DNA of 64,000 nt from the NCBI RefSeq assembly GCF_014201515.1, contig NZ_JACHEQ010000002.1, positions 236,764 through 300,763 on the forward strand, given 5' to 3'. Every line of letters begins with the position of its first letter. Positions within the stretch are counted from its first letter, which is position 1. A program made the position numbers and the translations under genes. The notes under the pieces were generated by a model. That model ran no database searches. It saw nothing but the letters and a program-made list of their open reading frames with translations, and was not told where the DNA came from. Below are positions 20,922 to 33,661 of this stretch, in pieces. Source of the DNA: Anoxybacillus mongoliensis. Its GTDB lineage: Bacteria > Bacillota > Bacilli > Bacillales > Anoxybacillaceae.

Positions 20922-22031
20922 CTACACATACACTTGCATAATGCGTTCAATCGCTACATCATCTAAAATCGCATCTTTTACTTTTTCGACCATTTCTGTC
21001 GTTGATAATACACAATCGCCATGTTTAGCGATGTCAGCTGTGCGATACCCAGCATCTAACACTTGCTTGACTGCTCGTTCAACGATATCCGCCTCTTCTG
21101 TAAGTCCAAATGATAAACGAAGCATCATCGCTGCTGATAAAATCGTTGCGAGCGGATTCGCTTTGTTTTGTCCTGCAATGTCTGGTGCAGAGCCATGAAT
21201 TGGTTCATATAATGCAGGTCCGTCAACAGATAAGCTTGCCGATGGAAGCATGCCAAGCGAACCGGTTAACATCGATGCTTCATCGCTTAAAATATCACCA
21301 AACATGTTTTCTGTGACAATGACGTCAAACTGTTTTGGCGAGCGGACGAGTTGCATCGCAGCATTATCGACAAGCATATGTTCAAGTTGAACGTCTGGAA
21401 AACGTTTAGCCACTTGCTCAGCTACTTCCCGCCACATCCGACTTGACTCTAACACATTTGCTTTATCAACAGAAGTTACTTTTTTCTTCCGCTTTTGTGC
21501 AAGTGTAAAAGCGAACGTAATGATCCGCTCGATTTCTGCTCGTTTATAAAACAACGTATCAACAACAGCTTCTTCGCCTTTTTCTATGCGTCGCTCACTC
21601 GGTTTCCCAAAATACAAGCCTCCGGTTAACTCACGTACGATGACAAAATCTGCTCCTTCAATAACATGTGGTTTAAGCGGAGAAGAAGCGGCTAGACTCT
21701 CATAAAACGTAACAGGACGAATATTGGCAAACAAATTCATTTCTTTCCGAATTTGCAATAGCCCTTTTTCTGGCCGAACGTGAGGTGGATTATTATCCCA
21801 TTTCGGTCCCCCAACTGCACCAAGCAATACCGCATCGCTTTGTTTGCATAAATGAAGCGTTTGTTCTGGAAGCGGCGTTCCTTCACGGTCAATCGCTTCT
21901 CCGCCAATCAATCCGTATGAAAAGTGAAACGTATGACCGAAACGATCACCAATCGCCTGTAAAATATTTACCGCTCCTTTTGTCACTTCTTTTCCAATGC
22001 CATCCCCAGGTAACACAGCGATACGATACAT
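20922..22031 (-). CDS. leuB: 3-isopropylmalate dehydrogenase
   Basis: NAD-dependent oxidative decarboxylation of 3-isopropylmalate in leucine synthesis. The 369-residue protein starts [15 protein letters not shown] and carries the substrate-binding [10 protein letters not shown] motif and the [14 protein letters not shown] cofactor-site block. ATG at 22031 is preferred: AAGGGGG abuts an ATG three codons upstream and is correctly spaced only from this one. Confidence 0.96.
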   Translation of the reverse strand: MYRIAVLPGDGIGKEVTKGAVNILQAIGDRFGHTFHFSYGLIGGEAIDREGTPLPEQTLHLCKQSDAVLLGAVGGPKWDNNPPHVRPEKGLLQIRKEMNLFANIRPVTFYESLAASSPLKPHVIEGADFVIVRELTGGLYFGKPSERRIEKGEEAVVDTLFYKRAEIERIITFAFTLAQKRKKKVTSVDKANVLESSRMWREVAEQVAKRFPDVQLEHMLVDNAAMQLVRSPKQFDVIVTENMFGDILSDEASMLTGSLGMLPSASLSVDGPALYEPIHGSAPDIAGQNKANPLATILSAAMMLRLSFGLTEEADIVERAVKQVLDAGYRTADIAKHGDCVLSTTEMVEKVKDAILDDVAIERIMQVYV

Positions 22032-22049
22032 AAAAAACATCCCCCTTTG

Positions 22050-25138
<3,089 letters not shown>

Positions 25139-25145
<7 letters not shown>

Positions 25146-26857
25146 TTCACCCCCACCATCTCATGTAATCCTTTTCCTGGCGCAACCATCGGATATACGT
25201 TTTCACCTGGATGAACGTGAAAATCGAGTAAAACCGGTGCGTTCGTCACAAGCGCTTCTTTCAGTACGTATTCCGCTTCTTCCTCCGTCGTCGCCCGCAT
25301 CGCTTTGATGCCGTATGCTTCCGCTAAACGGACAAAATCGGGTTGATTCGGAATGAGTGAATGAGAATATCGTTTTTCGTAAAAAATTTCTTGCCATTGA
25401 CGAACCATACCGAGCGCTTGATTGTTGACGATGACGATTTTAATCGGCAAATTTAACTCTTGAATAACAGATAGCTCTTGCAAAGTCATTTGGAATCCTC
25501 CGTCGCCAACGATCGATATGACCGTTGCTTCTGGTTGTGCCAATTGCGCCCCGATTGCCGCTGGCAACCCAAATCCCATCGTCCCTAGTCCGCCTGATGT
25601 GACCCAACGATGCGGATGTTTAAATTTATAATATTGAGCAACCCACATTTGATGTTGACCCACATCTGTCGTGACAACCGCCTCACCATTTGTATATTCA
25701 TGAATCATTTCAATGAGTCGCTGTGGTTTTAGTACGCCCGGTTCTCGTTTATACATAAGCGGATATTCTCTTTTCCATTCATTTAGCTTGTTAAGCCACT
25801 CTGATACATCTGGTCGCTTTCCGTTTTGTTCAATTAACTGAATAAGCGCTTCTTTCGCATCGCCAACGATCGGAATTTTTGTCGGTACATTTTTTCCGAT
25901 TTCTGCTGGATCAATGTCGATATGAGCCACTGTCGCTTTTGGTGCAAAGTGAGCCAAATTTCCAGTCACCCGATCATCGAATCGTGCACCAATATTAATG
26001 AGTAAATCACATTCGTACAACGCCATGTTTGCAGTGTACGTTCCATGCATTCCTGCCATTCCAAGAAATAGCGGATGATCGGCAGGAAATCCGCCAAGTC
26101 CCAAGAGTGTATGGATCACCGGAATATGTTGTTGTTCAGCATATTGTTTCAACTGTTCATGAGCATTCGCATGAAGAACACCTGCTCCAGCTAGAATGAC
26201 CGGCCGTTTCGCTTGGCTAACTGCCTCGACAAGCTTGCGAATTTGTAAATGATTCGGTCTGGTTGTGGGCTGATAACCTGGTAACTGGACTTCCTGTTCA
26301 TAATCAAACTCCGCTTCTGCGACAGACATATCTTTTGGGATGTCGATTAATACAGGGCCTGGACGTCCAGTCGTTGCAATATGAAACGCTTCTTTAATGA
26401 TTTTTGGCAGCTCATGTACATCGCGTACTTGGTAACTATGCTTCGTAATTGGCATCGTAATTCCTAATACATCAGCCTCTTGAAAGGCATCTGAACCGAT
26501 GACATTTGATGCTACTTGCCCTGTAAAAACGACGAGCGGAATAGAATCCATCATCGCGTCCGTTAAACCTGTCACGATATTTGTCGCGCCTGGTCCTGAT
26601 GTAGCAATGACAACACCAGGTTTTCCAGAAATGCGCGCATATCCTTCCGCTGCATGAATGGCACCTTGTTCATGACGTGTGAGCACGTGAAACACACCTG
26701 ACTCATACAGCTTGTCGTAAATCGGTAATACAGCCCCTCCTGGATAACCGAAAATCACTTTCACGTTTTCTGCTTTGAGCGCTTCAATCAACATAAGTGC
26801 TCCACATAACGTTTGCTTTTTTGCCACTCTTTCTTTCACTTTCATATTCGCTGCCAT
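25139..26857 (-). CDS. ilvB: Acetolactate synthase, large catalytic subunit
   Basis: TPP enzyme that makes acetolactate or acetohydroxybutyrate, the first shared step of branched-chain amino acid synthesis. The 572-residue protein has [12 protein letters not shown] with the catalytic glutamate shortly after ([14 protein letters not shown]) and the TPP motif [11 protein letters not shown] at 26857 is chosen for AGGGGTGA upstream; longer reading would translate the T-box terminator. It is the first gene after the T-box leader. Confidence 0.96.
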
Positions 26858-26880
26858 TTTTTCACCCCTAAAAAAATGTG

Positions 26881-26942
26881 AAATAAGAAAAGCCTTCTCA
26901 CCCCTCCATCGGTCCATGTGGACCAAAGGGGCGAAAAGGCTT
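26881..26942 (-). terminator. T-box-controlled terminator upstream of ilvB
   Basis: The minus strand gives AAGCCTTTTCGCCCC...GGGGTGAGAAGGCTT with an inner GGTCCA/TGGACC stem, followed by TTTCTTATTT. The strand bearing the T-box sequence lies immediately upstream, the standard geometry of a T-box terminator/antiterminator switch. Confidence 0.85.
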
Positions 26943-27172
26943 GCATCCTTCCCGCGGTACCACCCTTCTTCGTGGCAAAGCCACCTCAGGAGCGTGCAAC
27001 TATCGTCGCAACGCTCGTTTTAATAACGAGTGACGTGCACCCGTCCGTCCCTACTGGATTGTATCGTTCAGGACGGCACTCCGAGGGGAGTTCACGAACG
27101 GAGACATCACCGGCTCCCAGCTACCCCGGCTCTCTGTAGATGTCTAACCCGTTCGCTACTTATCCTCTTCAA
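26881..27172 (-). promoter_or_regulatory. T-box riboswitch leader of ilvBNC-leuABCD, leucine type
   Basis: The minus strand contains the T-box core GGGTGGTACCGCG (about 26967-26952), upstream stem I elements (AGAGAG and the GGTGATGTC region) and the terminator at its 3' end. Within stem I, GAACTCCCCTCGGAG places CTC at 27090-27088 in the usual specifier position, which indicates that uncharged tRNA-Leu is sensed, as in the B. subtilis ilv-leu operon. The specifier is inferred from alignment with known leaders. The leader lies between ilvE and ilvB, so ilvE is outside its control. Confidence 0.92.
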
Positions 27173-27193
27173 CGCTTTTTCTTTATTCGTTTG

Positions 27194-28096
27194 TTATCCA
27201 GCATTAACATTTTGTGTAGCATATACTTTTACGCCTTCAGAAACAACTCGTTTGCGAAACTGTTCTAACAATCGTTTCGTATGTTCACCAGGCACACCGT
27301 CACCGATCACTCGACCGTCGACTTTGACGACGGCAATGACTTCTGCTGCAGTTCCTGTTAAAAACACTTCATCTGCTGTGTACACATCGTGACGAGTAAA
27401 CGGCTCTTCTTTGACGACATAGCCGAGGTCTTTGGCGATGTCGATGATCGCATCGCGCGTAATACCTTCAAGAGCCCCGACATATCCTGGTGGTGTATAT
27501 AACACGCCATTTTTGACGATAAATACGTTATCTGCTGATCCCTCAGCGACATAACCTTGGTCGTTGAGCATAAGCGCTTCGCTGACGTTTGCTAAATGCG
27601 CCTCAATTCGCACTAATACGTTGTTTAAGTAGTTTAACGATTTTACTTTCGGGCTTAATACATCTGGACGATTTCGTCTTGTCGCTACAGTGATCACTTC
27701 GATGCCCGTTTCATACAAATGTTTTGGGAAGATTGCTAACGGTTCAACAATAACAACAACTTGTGGCTTTGGGCATTTGTATGGATCGAGCCCAAGATCG
27801 CCAACCCCTCGTGACACAACGACGCGAATGTATGCATCCTCAAAGCCGTTTTTTTGTACCGTTTGAACGATAATATTTGTTAATTCTTCTTTTGTGTACG
27901 GAATGTTTAATAAAATCGATTTCGCTGAATTGTATAAACGGTCAATATGCTCTTTCATGCGAAACACGTTGCCGCTATACACACGAATGCCTTCAAACAC
28001 TCCATCCCCATAAAGAAAACCGTGATCATATACAGAGATTTTTGCATTTTCTTTTGTAACAAATTCATCGTTTAGAAAAATCCACTGTTCACTCAA
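27194..28096 (-). CDS. ilvE: Branched-chain amino acid aminotransferase
   Basis: PLP class IV transaminase for the last step of valine, leucine and isoleucine synthesis. The 300-residue protein has YDHGFLYGDGVFEGIRVY, the PLP lysine in SPKVKSLNYLNNV and ALEGITRDAII. The start is TTG at 28096 with GAGGGGAAAAACA before it. It precedes the T-box leader by about 20 bases and has its own promoter with CodY-like sites. Confidence 0.95.
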   Translation of the reverse strand: MSEQWIFLNDEFVTKENAKISVYDHGFLYGDGVFEGIRVYSGNVFRMKEHIDRLYNSAKSILLNIPYTKEELTNIIVQTVQKNGFEDAYIRVVVSRGVGDLGLDPYKCPKPQVVVIVEPLAIFPKHLYETGIEVITVATRRNRPDVLSPKVKSLNYLNNVLVRIEAHLANVSEALMLNDQGYVAEGSADNVFIVKNGVLYTPPGYVGALEGITRDAIIDIAKDLGYVVKEEPFTRHDVYTADEVFLTGTAAEVIAVVKVDGRVIGDGVPGEHTKRLLEQFRKRVVSEGVKVYATQNVNAG

Positions 28097-28160
28097 TGTT
28101 TTTCCCCTCTTCCCCTGTTCGCCGTCTCTTGCTTCTTCTGTTGATTGCGACTTTTGTTAG

Positions 28161-28232
28161 ATTTATTTGAAAATTATCATACGCCCATTTACCAAAACAG
28201 TCAATACTATTTCATTGAATTTTTTGATTATT
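28161..28232 (-). promoter_or_regulatory. ilvE promoter flanked by two CodY-like boxes
   Basis: The minus strand has TTGACT (28204-28199), 17 bases, TATGAT (28181-28176): a strong sigma-A match. AATTTTCAAATAAAT (28175-28161) directly follows the -10 and matches the CodY consensus AATTTTCWGAAAATT at 12 of 15 positions. On the plus strand AATTTTTTGATTATT (28218-28232) also matches 12 of 15. CodY control of branched-chain genes is established in Bacillus; binding here is inferred. Confidence 0.6.
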
Positions 28233-28330
28233 TAGATTAGTTTAAACGTTATGTATCCGCTTACATAATTGATATATCAAGGAAAAGAAAAGATGTAAAA
28301 ATTTTTGAACATTTTTTGACCAAAGAAAAT

Positions 28331-28350
28331 CCCCTTGCTTATGCAAGAGG
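28331..28350 (-). terminator. Outermost copy of the tRNA-Arg terminator hairpin
   Basis: CCTCTTGC ATAA GCAAGGGG followed by ATTTTC on the minus strand. It is a diverged copy of the hairpins at 28436-28455 and 28625-28644; the tRNA 3' half that should precede it has been lost. Confidence 0.6.
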
Positions 28351-28366
28351 TTTGTTAGCGTGTGTA

Positions 28367-28507
28367 TACGCTGATGTTTATTCGATGAAGCGGAATCAGA
28401 CGTGCTCTATCCAGCTGAGCATGTAAAATAAAAATCCCCTTGCCCAAGCAAGAGGATCTTTAGCGTCCCAGGAGAGATTCGAACTCCCGACCGACGGCTT
28501 AGAAGGC
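28367..28507. repeat. 141-bp direct repeat, copy 1
   Basis: This stretch recurs without visible differences at 28556-28696 (offset 189). It contains, reading the minus strand from its high end, the tRNA-Arg 3' half, a terminator hairpin, a D-arm copy (28404-28420) and unrelated sequence. A unique stretch at 28508-28555 separates the copies. Confidence 0.9.
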
Positions 28508-28555
28508 TTTGTCATCCCGCACTCAGCTTGCTTATCCACGATGCAGCTCGTGCGG

Positions 28556-28726
<171 letters not shown>

Positions 28727-28752
28727 ATATTATCGTGGTTTGGACAATTGTT

Positions 28753-28781
28753 ATTGTAATGATGTTTATAAAAAAAGTCAA
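28753..28781 (-). promoter_or_regulatory. Promoter of tRNA-Arg
   Basis: Minus strand TTGACT (28781-28776), 17 bases, TACAAT (28758-28753), about 27 bases before the tRNA. The -35 overlaps the T-tract of the ysnB terminator. Confidence 0.75.
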
Positions 28782-28811
28782 TAGGGGCATTAGAATTTTC
28801 TTGCCCCTATT
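28769..28811 (-). terminator. Terminator of the rph-rdgB-ysnB operon
   Basis: AATAGGGGCA and TGCCCCTATT form a ten-base-pair stem, followed on the minus strand by GACTTTTTTT. The stem covers the ysnB stop codon. Confidence 0.85.
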
Positions 28812-29319
28812 GTGTTGTGTATGTCGTTGTTAAATCATGAAGCAGTTGGCCGTCGATATTGTAAAAATGTACGGTTGTATTTTTTTCATCTATGTGGAGC
28901 ATGGCGTATGTTTTTTCACGGCGCATGCGCGGCAAATAAATGCTCCCCGGGTTGATGAAAAGGACGTCATCGATTTGTTCACATCCTGCAATATGTGAGT
29001 GACCGAAGCAGACGATGCCAGCTCCGACTTCTTTCGCTTTATAATATACGTTCATAAGCGTCATTTTGACGTTATATAAATGACCGTGTGTAACGAAAAA
29101 GCGAACGCCTTTGATTTCTTCAACAAGATCCGTTGGGAAACGACGCTCGTAGTCACAGTTTCCTCGCACAACAAGCATGCCTTGCAAAGCTGCATGGTCG
29201 CTTGTTAACTCGGAGTCACCACAATGAATCATTGCATCGACATGTTGTTTGTGACGTGAAACGATCGTTTGTAATTCGTTTGTCAATCCGTGGCTATCGC
29301 TTAAAATTAATACATTCAC
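28807..29319 (-). CDS. ysnB: YfcE/YsnB-type metallophosphoesterase
   Basis: A 170-residue calcineurin-like phosphoesterase with metal-binding motifs DSHG (8-11), GD (HCGDSE), GNCD, THGH and GHSH in the expected order. Relatives are phosphodiesterases on nucleotide-type substrates; the natural substrate is not known. The GTG start overlaps the rdgB stop by four bases (GTGA). Same gene order as rph-ysnA-ysnB of B. subtilis. Confidence 0.9.
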   Translation of the reverse strand: MNVLILSDSHGLTNELQTIVSRHKQHVDAMIHCGDSELTSDHAALQGMLVVRGNCDYERRFPTDLVEEIKGVRFFVTHGHLYNVKMTLMNVYYKAKEVGAGIVCFGHSHIAGCEQIDDVLFINPGSIYLPRMRREKTYAMLHIDEKNTTVHFYNIDGQLLHDLTTTYTTQ

Positions 29320-29927
29320 GACTCATTCCCCTTTTCAAACAGCTTGTCCCATATATGTAAAAGATGTTGTAACGCTTTTGCCCGATGGCTGATTTCATTT
29401 TTCTCTTCTTTTGTTAGTTGGGCCATTGTTCGTTGTTTTTCAGGAACAAAAAAAATCGGATCGTACCCGAAACCATTTTCCCCTATCGGTTCTTCTGTTA
29501 TATATCCTTCACATACGCCATCTACTGTCGTCACTTCTCCGTTTGGTTTGGCAACAGCGAGCGTACAATGAAAACGAGCTGTTCGTTGTTCAAAAGGCAC
29601 GCCTTGCAGTTTTTTAAGCACTTTTTCAATGTTTGCTTGATCATTTTTTCCTTCGCCGGCGTAACGAGCCGAGTATACGCCCGGCTCACCGTCTAACGCA
29701 TCAACGATTAATCCAGAATCATCTGCAATCACTGTTTCATGAAGCATATTGGCGATCGTCGTTGCTTTTAGTATAGCATTTTCTGCAAACGTCGTTCCCG
29801 TTTCTTCAACATCTGGTATGTCATTATAGTCAAGAAGAGAGAGAAGTTCGATTCCTTTTTTTGCAAAGAGCTGCTGAAACTCCGCTACCTTCCCTTTGTT
29901 TTTTGTGGCAATAATCATTCGCTTCAC
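29316..29927 (-). CDS. rdgB: dITP/XTP pyrophosphatase (RdgB/HAM1 family)
   Basis: Removes non-canonical purine triphosphates (dITP, XTP) from the nucleotide pool. The 203-residue protein shows [15 protein letters not shown] at the N-terminus, [22 protein letters not shown] and GFGYDPIF, all family signatures. GTG at 29927 overlaps the rph stop as GTGA; an ATG three codons later is the alternative start. Confidence 0.95.
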   Translation of the reverse strand: MKRMIIATKNKGKVAEFQQLFAKKGIELLSLLDYNDIPDVEETGTTFAENAILKATTIANMLHETVIADDSGLIVDALDGEPGVYSARYAGEGKNDQANIEKVLKKLQGVPFEQRTARFHCTLAVAKPNGEVTTVDGVCEGYITEEPIGENGFGYDPIFFVPEKQRTMAQLTKEEKNEISHRAKALQHLLHIWDKLFEKGNES

Positions 29928-30691
29928 TTCGTCTTCTCCCCTTCCGAACGATGTTGCATAATCTGTTCAGCGATCGGGCCAAGCGCTTCTTTTTGAAGGA
30001 TAATAAGCTCATGAATGCCTTTTTCAGCAACCGTTAATAAATCGAGCAATTGCTCATAAGAGAACGTCGCTTCTTCCCCTGTTCCTTGAATTTCAACAAA
30101 GCGCCCCGATCCTGTCATGACAATATTCATATCGACATGTGCTTTTGAATCTTCAACGTAATTTAAATCTAAAATAATGCCATGCTCTTCATCGATTCCG
30201 ACAGATGTAGCAGCTAAAAAATCTGTAATCGGAATTGCCGACAATTTCTTTTCTTCAACCATTTTTCCGAGCGCCAATGCCATGGCAACAAACGCCCCTG
30301 TAATTGATGCTGTACGCGTTCCACCATCCGCTTGAATGACATCGCAATCAATCCAAATTGTTTTTTCCCCTAATTTTTGCAAATCAACAACAGAACGGAG
30401 TACACGACCAATTAATCGTTGAATTTCCATCGTTCGTCCTGACAACTTCCCTTTACTTGCTTCGCGAATATTTCGTTGCTCTGTCGCACGAGGAATCATC
30501 GCATATTCTGCGGTAATCCACCCTTTTCCACCTCCACGCATAAACGGTGGAACTTTGTCTTCGATGCTTGCTGTACAAATGACTTTCGTATCGCCAATCG
30601 AAATAAGTACAGACCCTTCCGGATGTTTTAAATAGTTCGGCTCAATATGTACAGGACGAAGTTCGTCATTTGTTCTACCATCTACTCTCAC
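29924..30691 (-). CDS. rph: Ribonuclease PH
   Basis: Phosphorolytic 3'-5' exoribonuclease that trims tRNA precursors. The 255-residue protein begins [13 protein letters not shown] and has [23 protein letters not shown] and [19 protein letters not shown] motifs of the PH domain. The start is GTG at 30691 behind GAGGAGGATTTT. First gene of the three-gene operon with rdgB and ysnB. Confidence 0.96.
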   Translation of the reverse strand: MRVDGRTNDELRPVHIEPNYLKHPEGSVLISIGDTKVICTASIEDKVPPFMRGGGKGWITAEYAMIPRATEQRNIREASKGKLSGRTMEIQRLIGRVLRSVVDLQKLGEKTIWIDCDVIQADGGTRTASITGAFVAMALALGKMVEEKKLSAIPITDFLAATSVGIDEEHGIILDLNYVEDSKAHVDMNIVMTGSGRFVEIQGTGEEATFSYEQLLDLLTVAEKGIHELIILQKEALGPIAEQIMQHRSEGEKTK

Positions 30692-30723
30692 ACAAAATCC
30701 TCCTCAATATATGTTCACGAAAT

Positions 30724-30745
30724 AAGAGGCAGGAACACTGCCTCT
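30724..30745 (-). terminator. Hairpin between gerM and rph
   Basis: AGAGGCAG TGTTC CTGCCTCT forms an eight-base-pair stem, but only TATTTC follows on the minus strand, so termination may be partial. Confidence 0.55.
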
Positions 30746-30784
30746 CGACGATGAATCTTTATATAGTATAGCAAAAAATTGGTT

Positions 30785-31831
30785 TCAAAAACTACCTGTG
30801 TTCACATTTTGCGGTCTGGTGACAGGTTCTGATAACGGTTTTCCACTTTCGTCGACCAATTCTGCTTTTCCGTTGACTGTAATGGCGACGCTCTCTACCC
30901 CTGGCTGTTCTGTTAAAGACAAAACTAAACAATTGAGCACATGCGTAGACACGACATTTTTCTCCACGCTACCATAAATCGCTTCATTAAAGTTCAACGT
31001 CACTTTTCCATCTTCATATTTTGGCGCTTCTAACAATTTCGCATCTGCTTGAAAATCGCTTAACAACCCGGAGCCGTAACTTGGTCCTTTAATAAGTTCC
31101 TTCACAACTGCAGCTAACTCATCTTGCTCGCTATTCGGCACGCGTCTTGTTACCGGCACATAATACGTTTGTTTTCCGTCTTGTGCTAAAAAGTAGACGA
31201 TAACAGGATGCGTATTCGTAATATCGACCACACCGTTCGTTTCAATGTTAATTCCGTCATCTCTGCTTAGTTCTTCGCTAATTGGCGTTCCATTGACCGG
31301 CATAACGTTTTGATCATGGCCGTTCATACGAATTTTCACTCGCTTTACATTATCAAATTGCGTCACTGTCCATGTGATTGCTTGTAAAATACGTTTTTCA
31401 TCTTCTGGACGATAGTTCGCAAACTCCTTTGAAAAATCGATGACAAGTGTGCCGTCTTGTTTTAAATTGACGCTCAATACTTGCGTATCTGCCGGAAGCA
31501 CAGCACGAAATCCGTTCGGGAGCAACTCTGAAATCGGGCCGTTTTCCACTAAATATTCAAGTACTTGTTTGGCTGCTGCGTTTGTCTTTGGTAAGGCAAA
31601 CGTTTGTGGAACGACGAAGCCGTTTTTATCAATTAAATACAGTTCGCGTTGCACCGTTTCTGTCGCTTTTTCTTTTTCCGCTGCTTCTTTTTCTTGCAAC
31701 GCTTGCTCATCTTCTACATACGTTACATCTTTTGGTGGGTCAATTTCTTTCGTTGCTTTTTCACCTCCGAACAGCCCACATCCTGAAAGAATAAATATAA
31801 ACATTGTGGCAATAACCCATACGCGACGCAT
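30785..31831 (-). CDS. gerM: Germination/sporulation lipoprotein GerM
   Basis: A 348-residue lipoprotein with a signal peptide ending in the lipobox LSGC (Cys18), a charged linker rich in Lys/Glu, and two GerM domains (roughly 75-190 and 210-330, each with an ELIKGP or YLVENGP type helix and an LTEQP block). In B. subtilis GerM is made by the mother cell and helps tether the SpoIIIA-SpoIIQ complex in the engulfment septum. It lies between racE and rph, as expected. Confidence 0.94.
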   Translation of the reverse strand: MRRVWVIATMFIFILSGCGLFGGEKATKEIDPPKDVTYVEDEQALQEKEAAEKEKATETVQRELYLIDKNGFVVPQTFALPKTNAAAKQVLEYLVENGPISELLPNGFRAVLPADTQVLSVNLKQDGTLVIDFSKEFANYRPEDEKRILQAITWTVTQFDNVKRVKIRMNGHDQNVMPVNGTPISEELSRDDGINIETNGVVDITNTHPVIVYFLAQDGKQTYYVPVTRRVPNSEQDELAAVVKELIKGPSYGSGLLSDFQADAKLLEAPKYEDGKVTLNFNEAIYGSVEKNVVSTHVLNCLVLSLTEQPGVESVAITVNGKAELVDESGKPLSEPVTRPQNVNTGSF

Positions 31832-31892
31832 GGACTCCCCTCCTCATACGGTTTGTACTACTATGTATACGAGCCGTCCAAAAAAATAGAAC

Positions 31893-31924
31893 AAAAAATC
31901 CTTCGGCTAATGCGAAGGATTTTA
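31893..31924 (-). terminator. Terminator of racE
   Basis: AATCCTTCG CATTAGC CGAAGGATT followed by TTTTTG on the minus strand; the stem begins at the racE stop. Confidence 0.85.
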
Positions 31925-32719
31925 AGATAATTGAATGGTTTCGACATGTTCAATGGGGTGACCGAACCATTTCGAAGCAATTTGTTGAAACGTTTCTTTC
32001 GATCCAGTAGTGAAAAATATATGCTCGCGGCGTTTAGTTCCCGTATAAAGCAGACCGCTATGATGTAAAATCGTACTCACTTCGCGTGCTGTTTCATCAC
32101 CAGAACAAATGAGTTTGACATGCTCTCCCATATATTGTTGAATCAATGGGCTTAAAAGTGGGTAATGCGTACATCCTAAAATAAGCGTATCAATCGGTCG
32201 GTCTTTTAATGGTTCAAGGGACTCAGCAACAATTTGTTTTGCTTCTTCCCCTTCAAATTGTCCACTTTCAACTAAAGGGACGAACTTTGGGCAAGCTAAA
32301 CTTTCCACGATCACGTCGCTATTAATGGATTTCAATGCTTGCTCGTATGCCCCACTTTTTACCGTTCCGATCGTGCCGATGACACCGATATGATAGTTTT
32401 TTGTAATTTTTAACGCCGTGCGTGCACCCGGATGGACGACACCAACCACAGGGATGTTGAGCGTATCGCGAATTTCTTCTAAAGCGACAGCTGTGGCGGT
32501 GTTACATGCAATAACAAGCATTTTCATATCATAACCGAGCAAATAGTTCGTCATTTCCCACGTAAACTGCCGAATTTCTTCCCGTGGTCTCGGTCCGTAC
32601 GGACAGCGTGCTGTATCTCCTAAGTATACAATTTGTTCTTTTGGTAACTGGCGCATAATTTCCCTTGCGACCGTTAATCCACCAACACCTGAATCAATCA
32701 CTCCAATTGGTCTTTCCAA
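31922..32719 (-). CDS. racE: Glutamate racemase
   Basis: Makes D-glutamate for peptidoglycan. The 265-residue protein has the two catalytic cysteines, Cys72 in ACNTAT and Cys183 in GCTHYP, and the N-terminal [14 protein letters not shown]. The start is TTG at 32719: GAGGCGA lies six bases upstream and the resulting N-terminus ([11 protein letters not shown]) fits the Bacillus family, whereas longer in-frame readings add unrelated residues. An extended -10 (TGTTATAAT) lies just upstream of the coding region. Confidence 0.95.
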   Translation of the reverse strand: MERPIGVIDSGVGGLTVAREIMRQLPKEQIVYLGDTARCPYGPRPREEIRQFTWEMTNYLLGYDMKMLVIACNTATAVALEEIRDTLNIPVVGVVHPGARTALKITKNYHIGVIGTIGTVKSGAYEQALKSINSDVIVESLACPKFVPLVESGQFEGEEAKQIVAESLEPLKDRPIDTLILGCTHYPLLSPLIQQYMGEHVKLICSGDETAREVSTILHHSGLLYTGTKRREHIFFTTGSKETFQQIASKWFGHPIEHVETIQLS

Positions 32720-32787
32720 TGTATTCGCCTCATTCTTTGTTGATGTATGACAAAACATTTTTCATTATAACATATATCAAATCAATA

Positions 32788-32824
32788 GAAAACCGGCTGC
32801 CTAAAACGAAAAGGCGAGCCGGTT
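32788..32824 (-). terminator. Terminator of gerE
   Basis: AACCGGCT(C)GCC and GGC(A)AGCCGGTT pair across an eleven-base loop, ending in TTTTC on the minus strand, immediately after gerE. Confidence 0.75.
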
Positions 32825-32828
32825 CTCT

Positions 32829-33038
32829 CTATAGTTTAAGTTCCCCCATTCGAAGCAATTCAACAACAGCTTGGGAACGCCCCTTTACTCCAAGCTTTTG
32901 CATCGCATTCGAAATGTGGTTGCGAACTGTTTTTTCGCTAATGAATAGTTCACTAGCAATCTCTTTCGTTGTTTTGTCTTGCAGCAACAGTTCGAATACT
33001 TCTCGTTCTCTTTTTGTAAGCAGCGGCTTCTGATTCAA
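32829..33038 (-). CDS. gerE: Sporulation regulator GerE (LuxR-type)
   Basis: A 69-residue DNA-binding protein consisting almost wholly of a LuxR-type helix-turn-helix (LTKREREVFELL, then TTKEIASELFISEKTVRNH). GerE controls late mother-cell genes with sigma-K, including coat genes. The sequence is very close to the known Bacillus GerE but lacks about five N-terminal residues. The TTG at 33038 is chosen because AAGGAGGG lies eight bases before it; upstream in-frame residues do not resemble the family. A sigma-K-type promoter precedes it. Confidence 0.95.
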   Translation of the reverse strand: MNQKPLLTKREREVFELLLQDKTTKEIASELFISEKTVRNHISNAMQKLGVKGRSQAVVELLRMGELKL

Positions 33039-33097
33039 GTGAATAACCCTCCTTGCTTTTACCAGACCGAAACGGATGGGTATATATTTAGTCAACA

Positions 33098-33125
33098 TAT
33101 CGTATGCAAGAAGGGCGTTAACGGT
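33098..33125 (-). promoter_or_regulatory. Sigma-K-type promoter of gerE
   Basis: The minus strand reads ACC (33125-33123), 16 bases, CATACGATA (33106-33098). This agrees with the sigma-K consensus AC-16/17-CATAnnnTA, fitting known sigma-K transcription of gerE. It overlaps the stop of ysmA. Confidence 0.65.
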
Positions 33126-33574
33126 TACATGTTTTCTATTAATCGCGCTCGCGCTTCTTCGTCCCATGCCACTCCTTTTCCTGTCGTTTTTGACATTTGC
33201 ACCATCGTCCCACGCCCTGTAAACGCAATTGCTCCATTTTGCTTTTTTCCAACATAATGTAAATCAACAGAAGAGTTGCCGATGTGTGCAACTTTGACAC
33301 CGATTTGTAGCTGTTCACCAAAATACACTTGTTGTAAAAAATCGCATTGTAAATTCGCAACGACTGGAATCGCATCATGTTCTTTTCCTAACCAGTCGTT
33401 CATAAAGCCGAGATGTTCAAAAAATGCGATGCGCGCTTCTTCAAAATATACAAAAGGTACCGTATTGTTCAAATGACCAAACATATCTGTTTCTGAAAAG
33501 CGGACACGTACCGGATGAAAAAAAGAAAAACGTTGTCCCCATTCTTTTATGTCATTAATATACGATATTTTCAC
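33125..33574 (-). CDS. ysmA: 4HBT-fold acyl-CoA thioesterase YsmA
   Basis: A 149-residue hot-dog-fold protein with the 4-hydroxybenzoyl-CoA thioesterase signature near the N-terminus (VRFSETDMFGHLNNTVPFVYFEEAR split by the catalytic-region Asp/His). The substrate is unknown, most likely an acyl-CoA. GTG at 33574 follows GGGGAGAAGGAAA. It lies between sdhB and gerE as in B. subtilis. Confidence 0.85.
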   Translation of the reverse strand: MKISYINDIKEWGQRFSFFHPVRVRFSETDMFGHLNNTVPFVYFEEARIAFFEHLGFMNDWLGKEHDAIPVVANLQCDFLQQVYFGEQLQIGVKVAHIGNSSVDLHYVGKKQNGAIAFTGRGTMVQMSKTTGKGVAWDEEARARLIENM

Positions 33575-33624
33575 TTTCCTTCTCCCCCTCTATAAAAGCG
33601 ACTTATTATCATATATCATATATG

Positions 33625-33660
33625 AAACGTAAGGCCGACTCCTGAAGAGTCGACCTTGTT
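33625..33660 (-). terminator. Terminator of sdhCAB
   Basis: AAGGTCGACTC TTCAG GAGTCGGCCTT forms an eleven-base-pair stem on the minus strand with a modest T-content tail (ACGTTTC), two bases after the sdhB stop. Confidence 0.7.
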
Positions 33661-33661
33661 G

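Noticed and set aside
26775..27392. Plus-strand reading frames across the ilvB-ilvE interval
   Set aside because: They run antisense through the T-box leader and the gene ends, have no family resemblance, and the region is explained by the riboswitch.
33039..33167. Longer N-terminus for GerE
   Set aside because: The added residues come from the ysmA end and the sigma-K promoter region and do not resemble GerE. AAGGAGGG points to the TTG at 33038.
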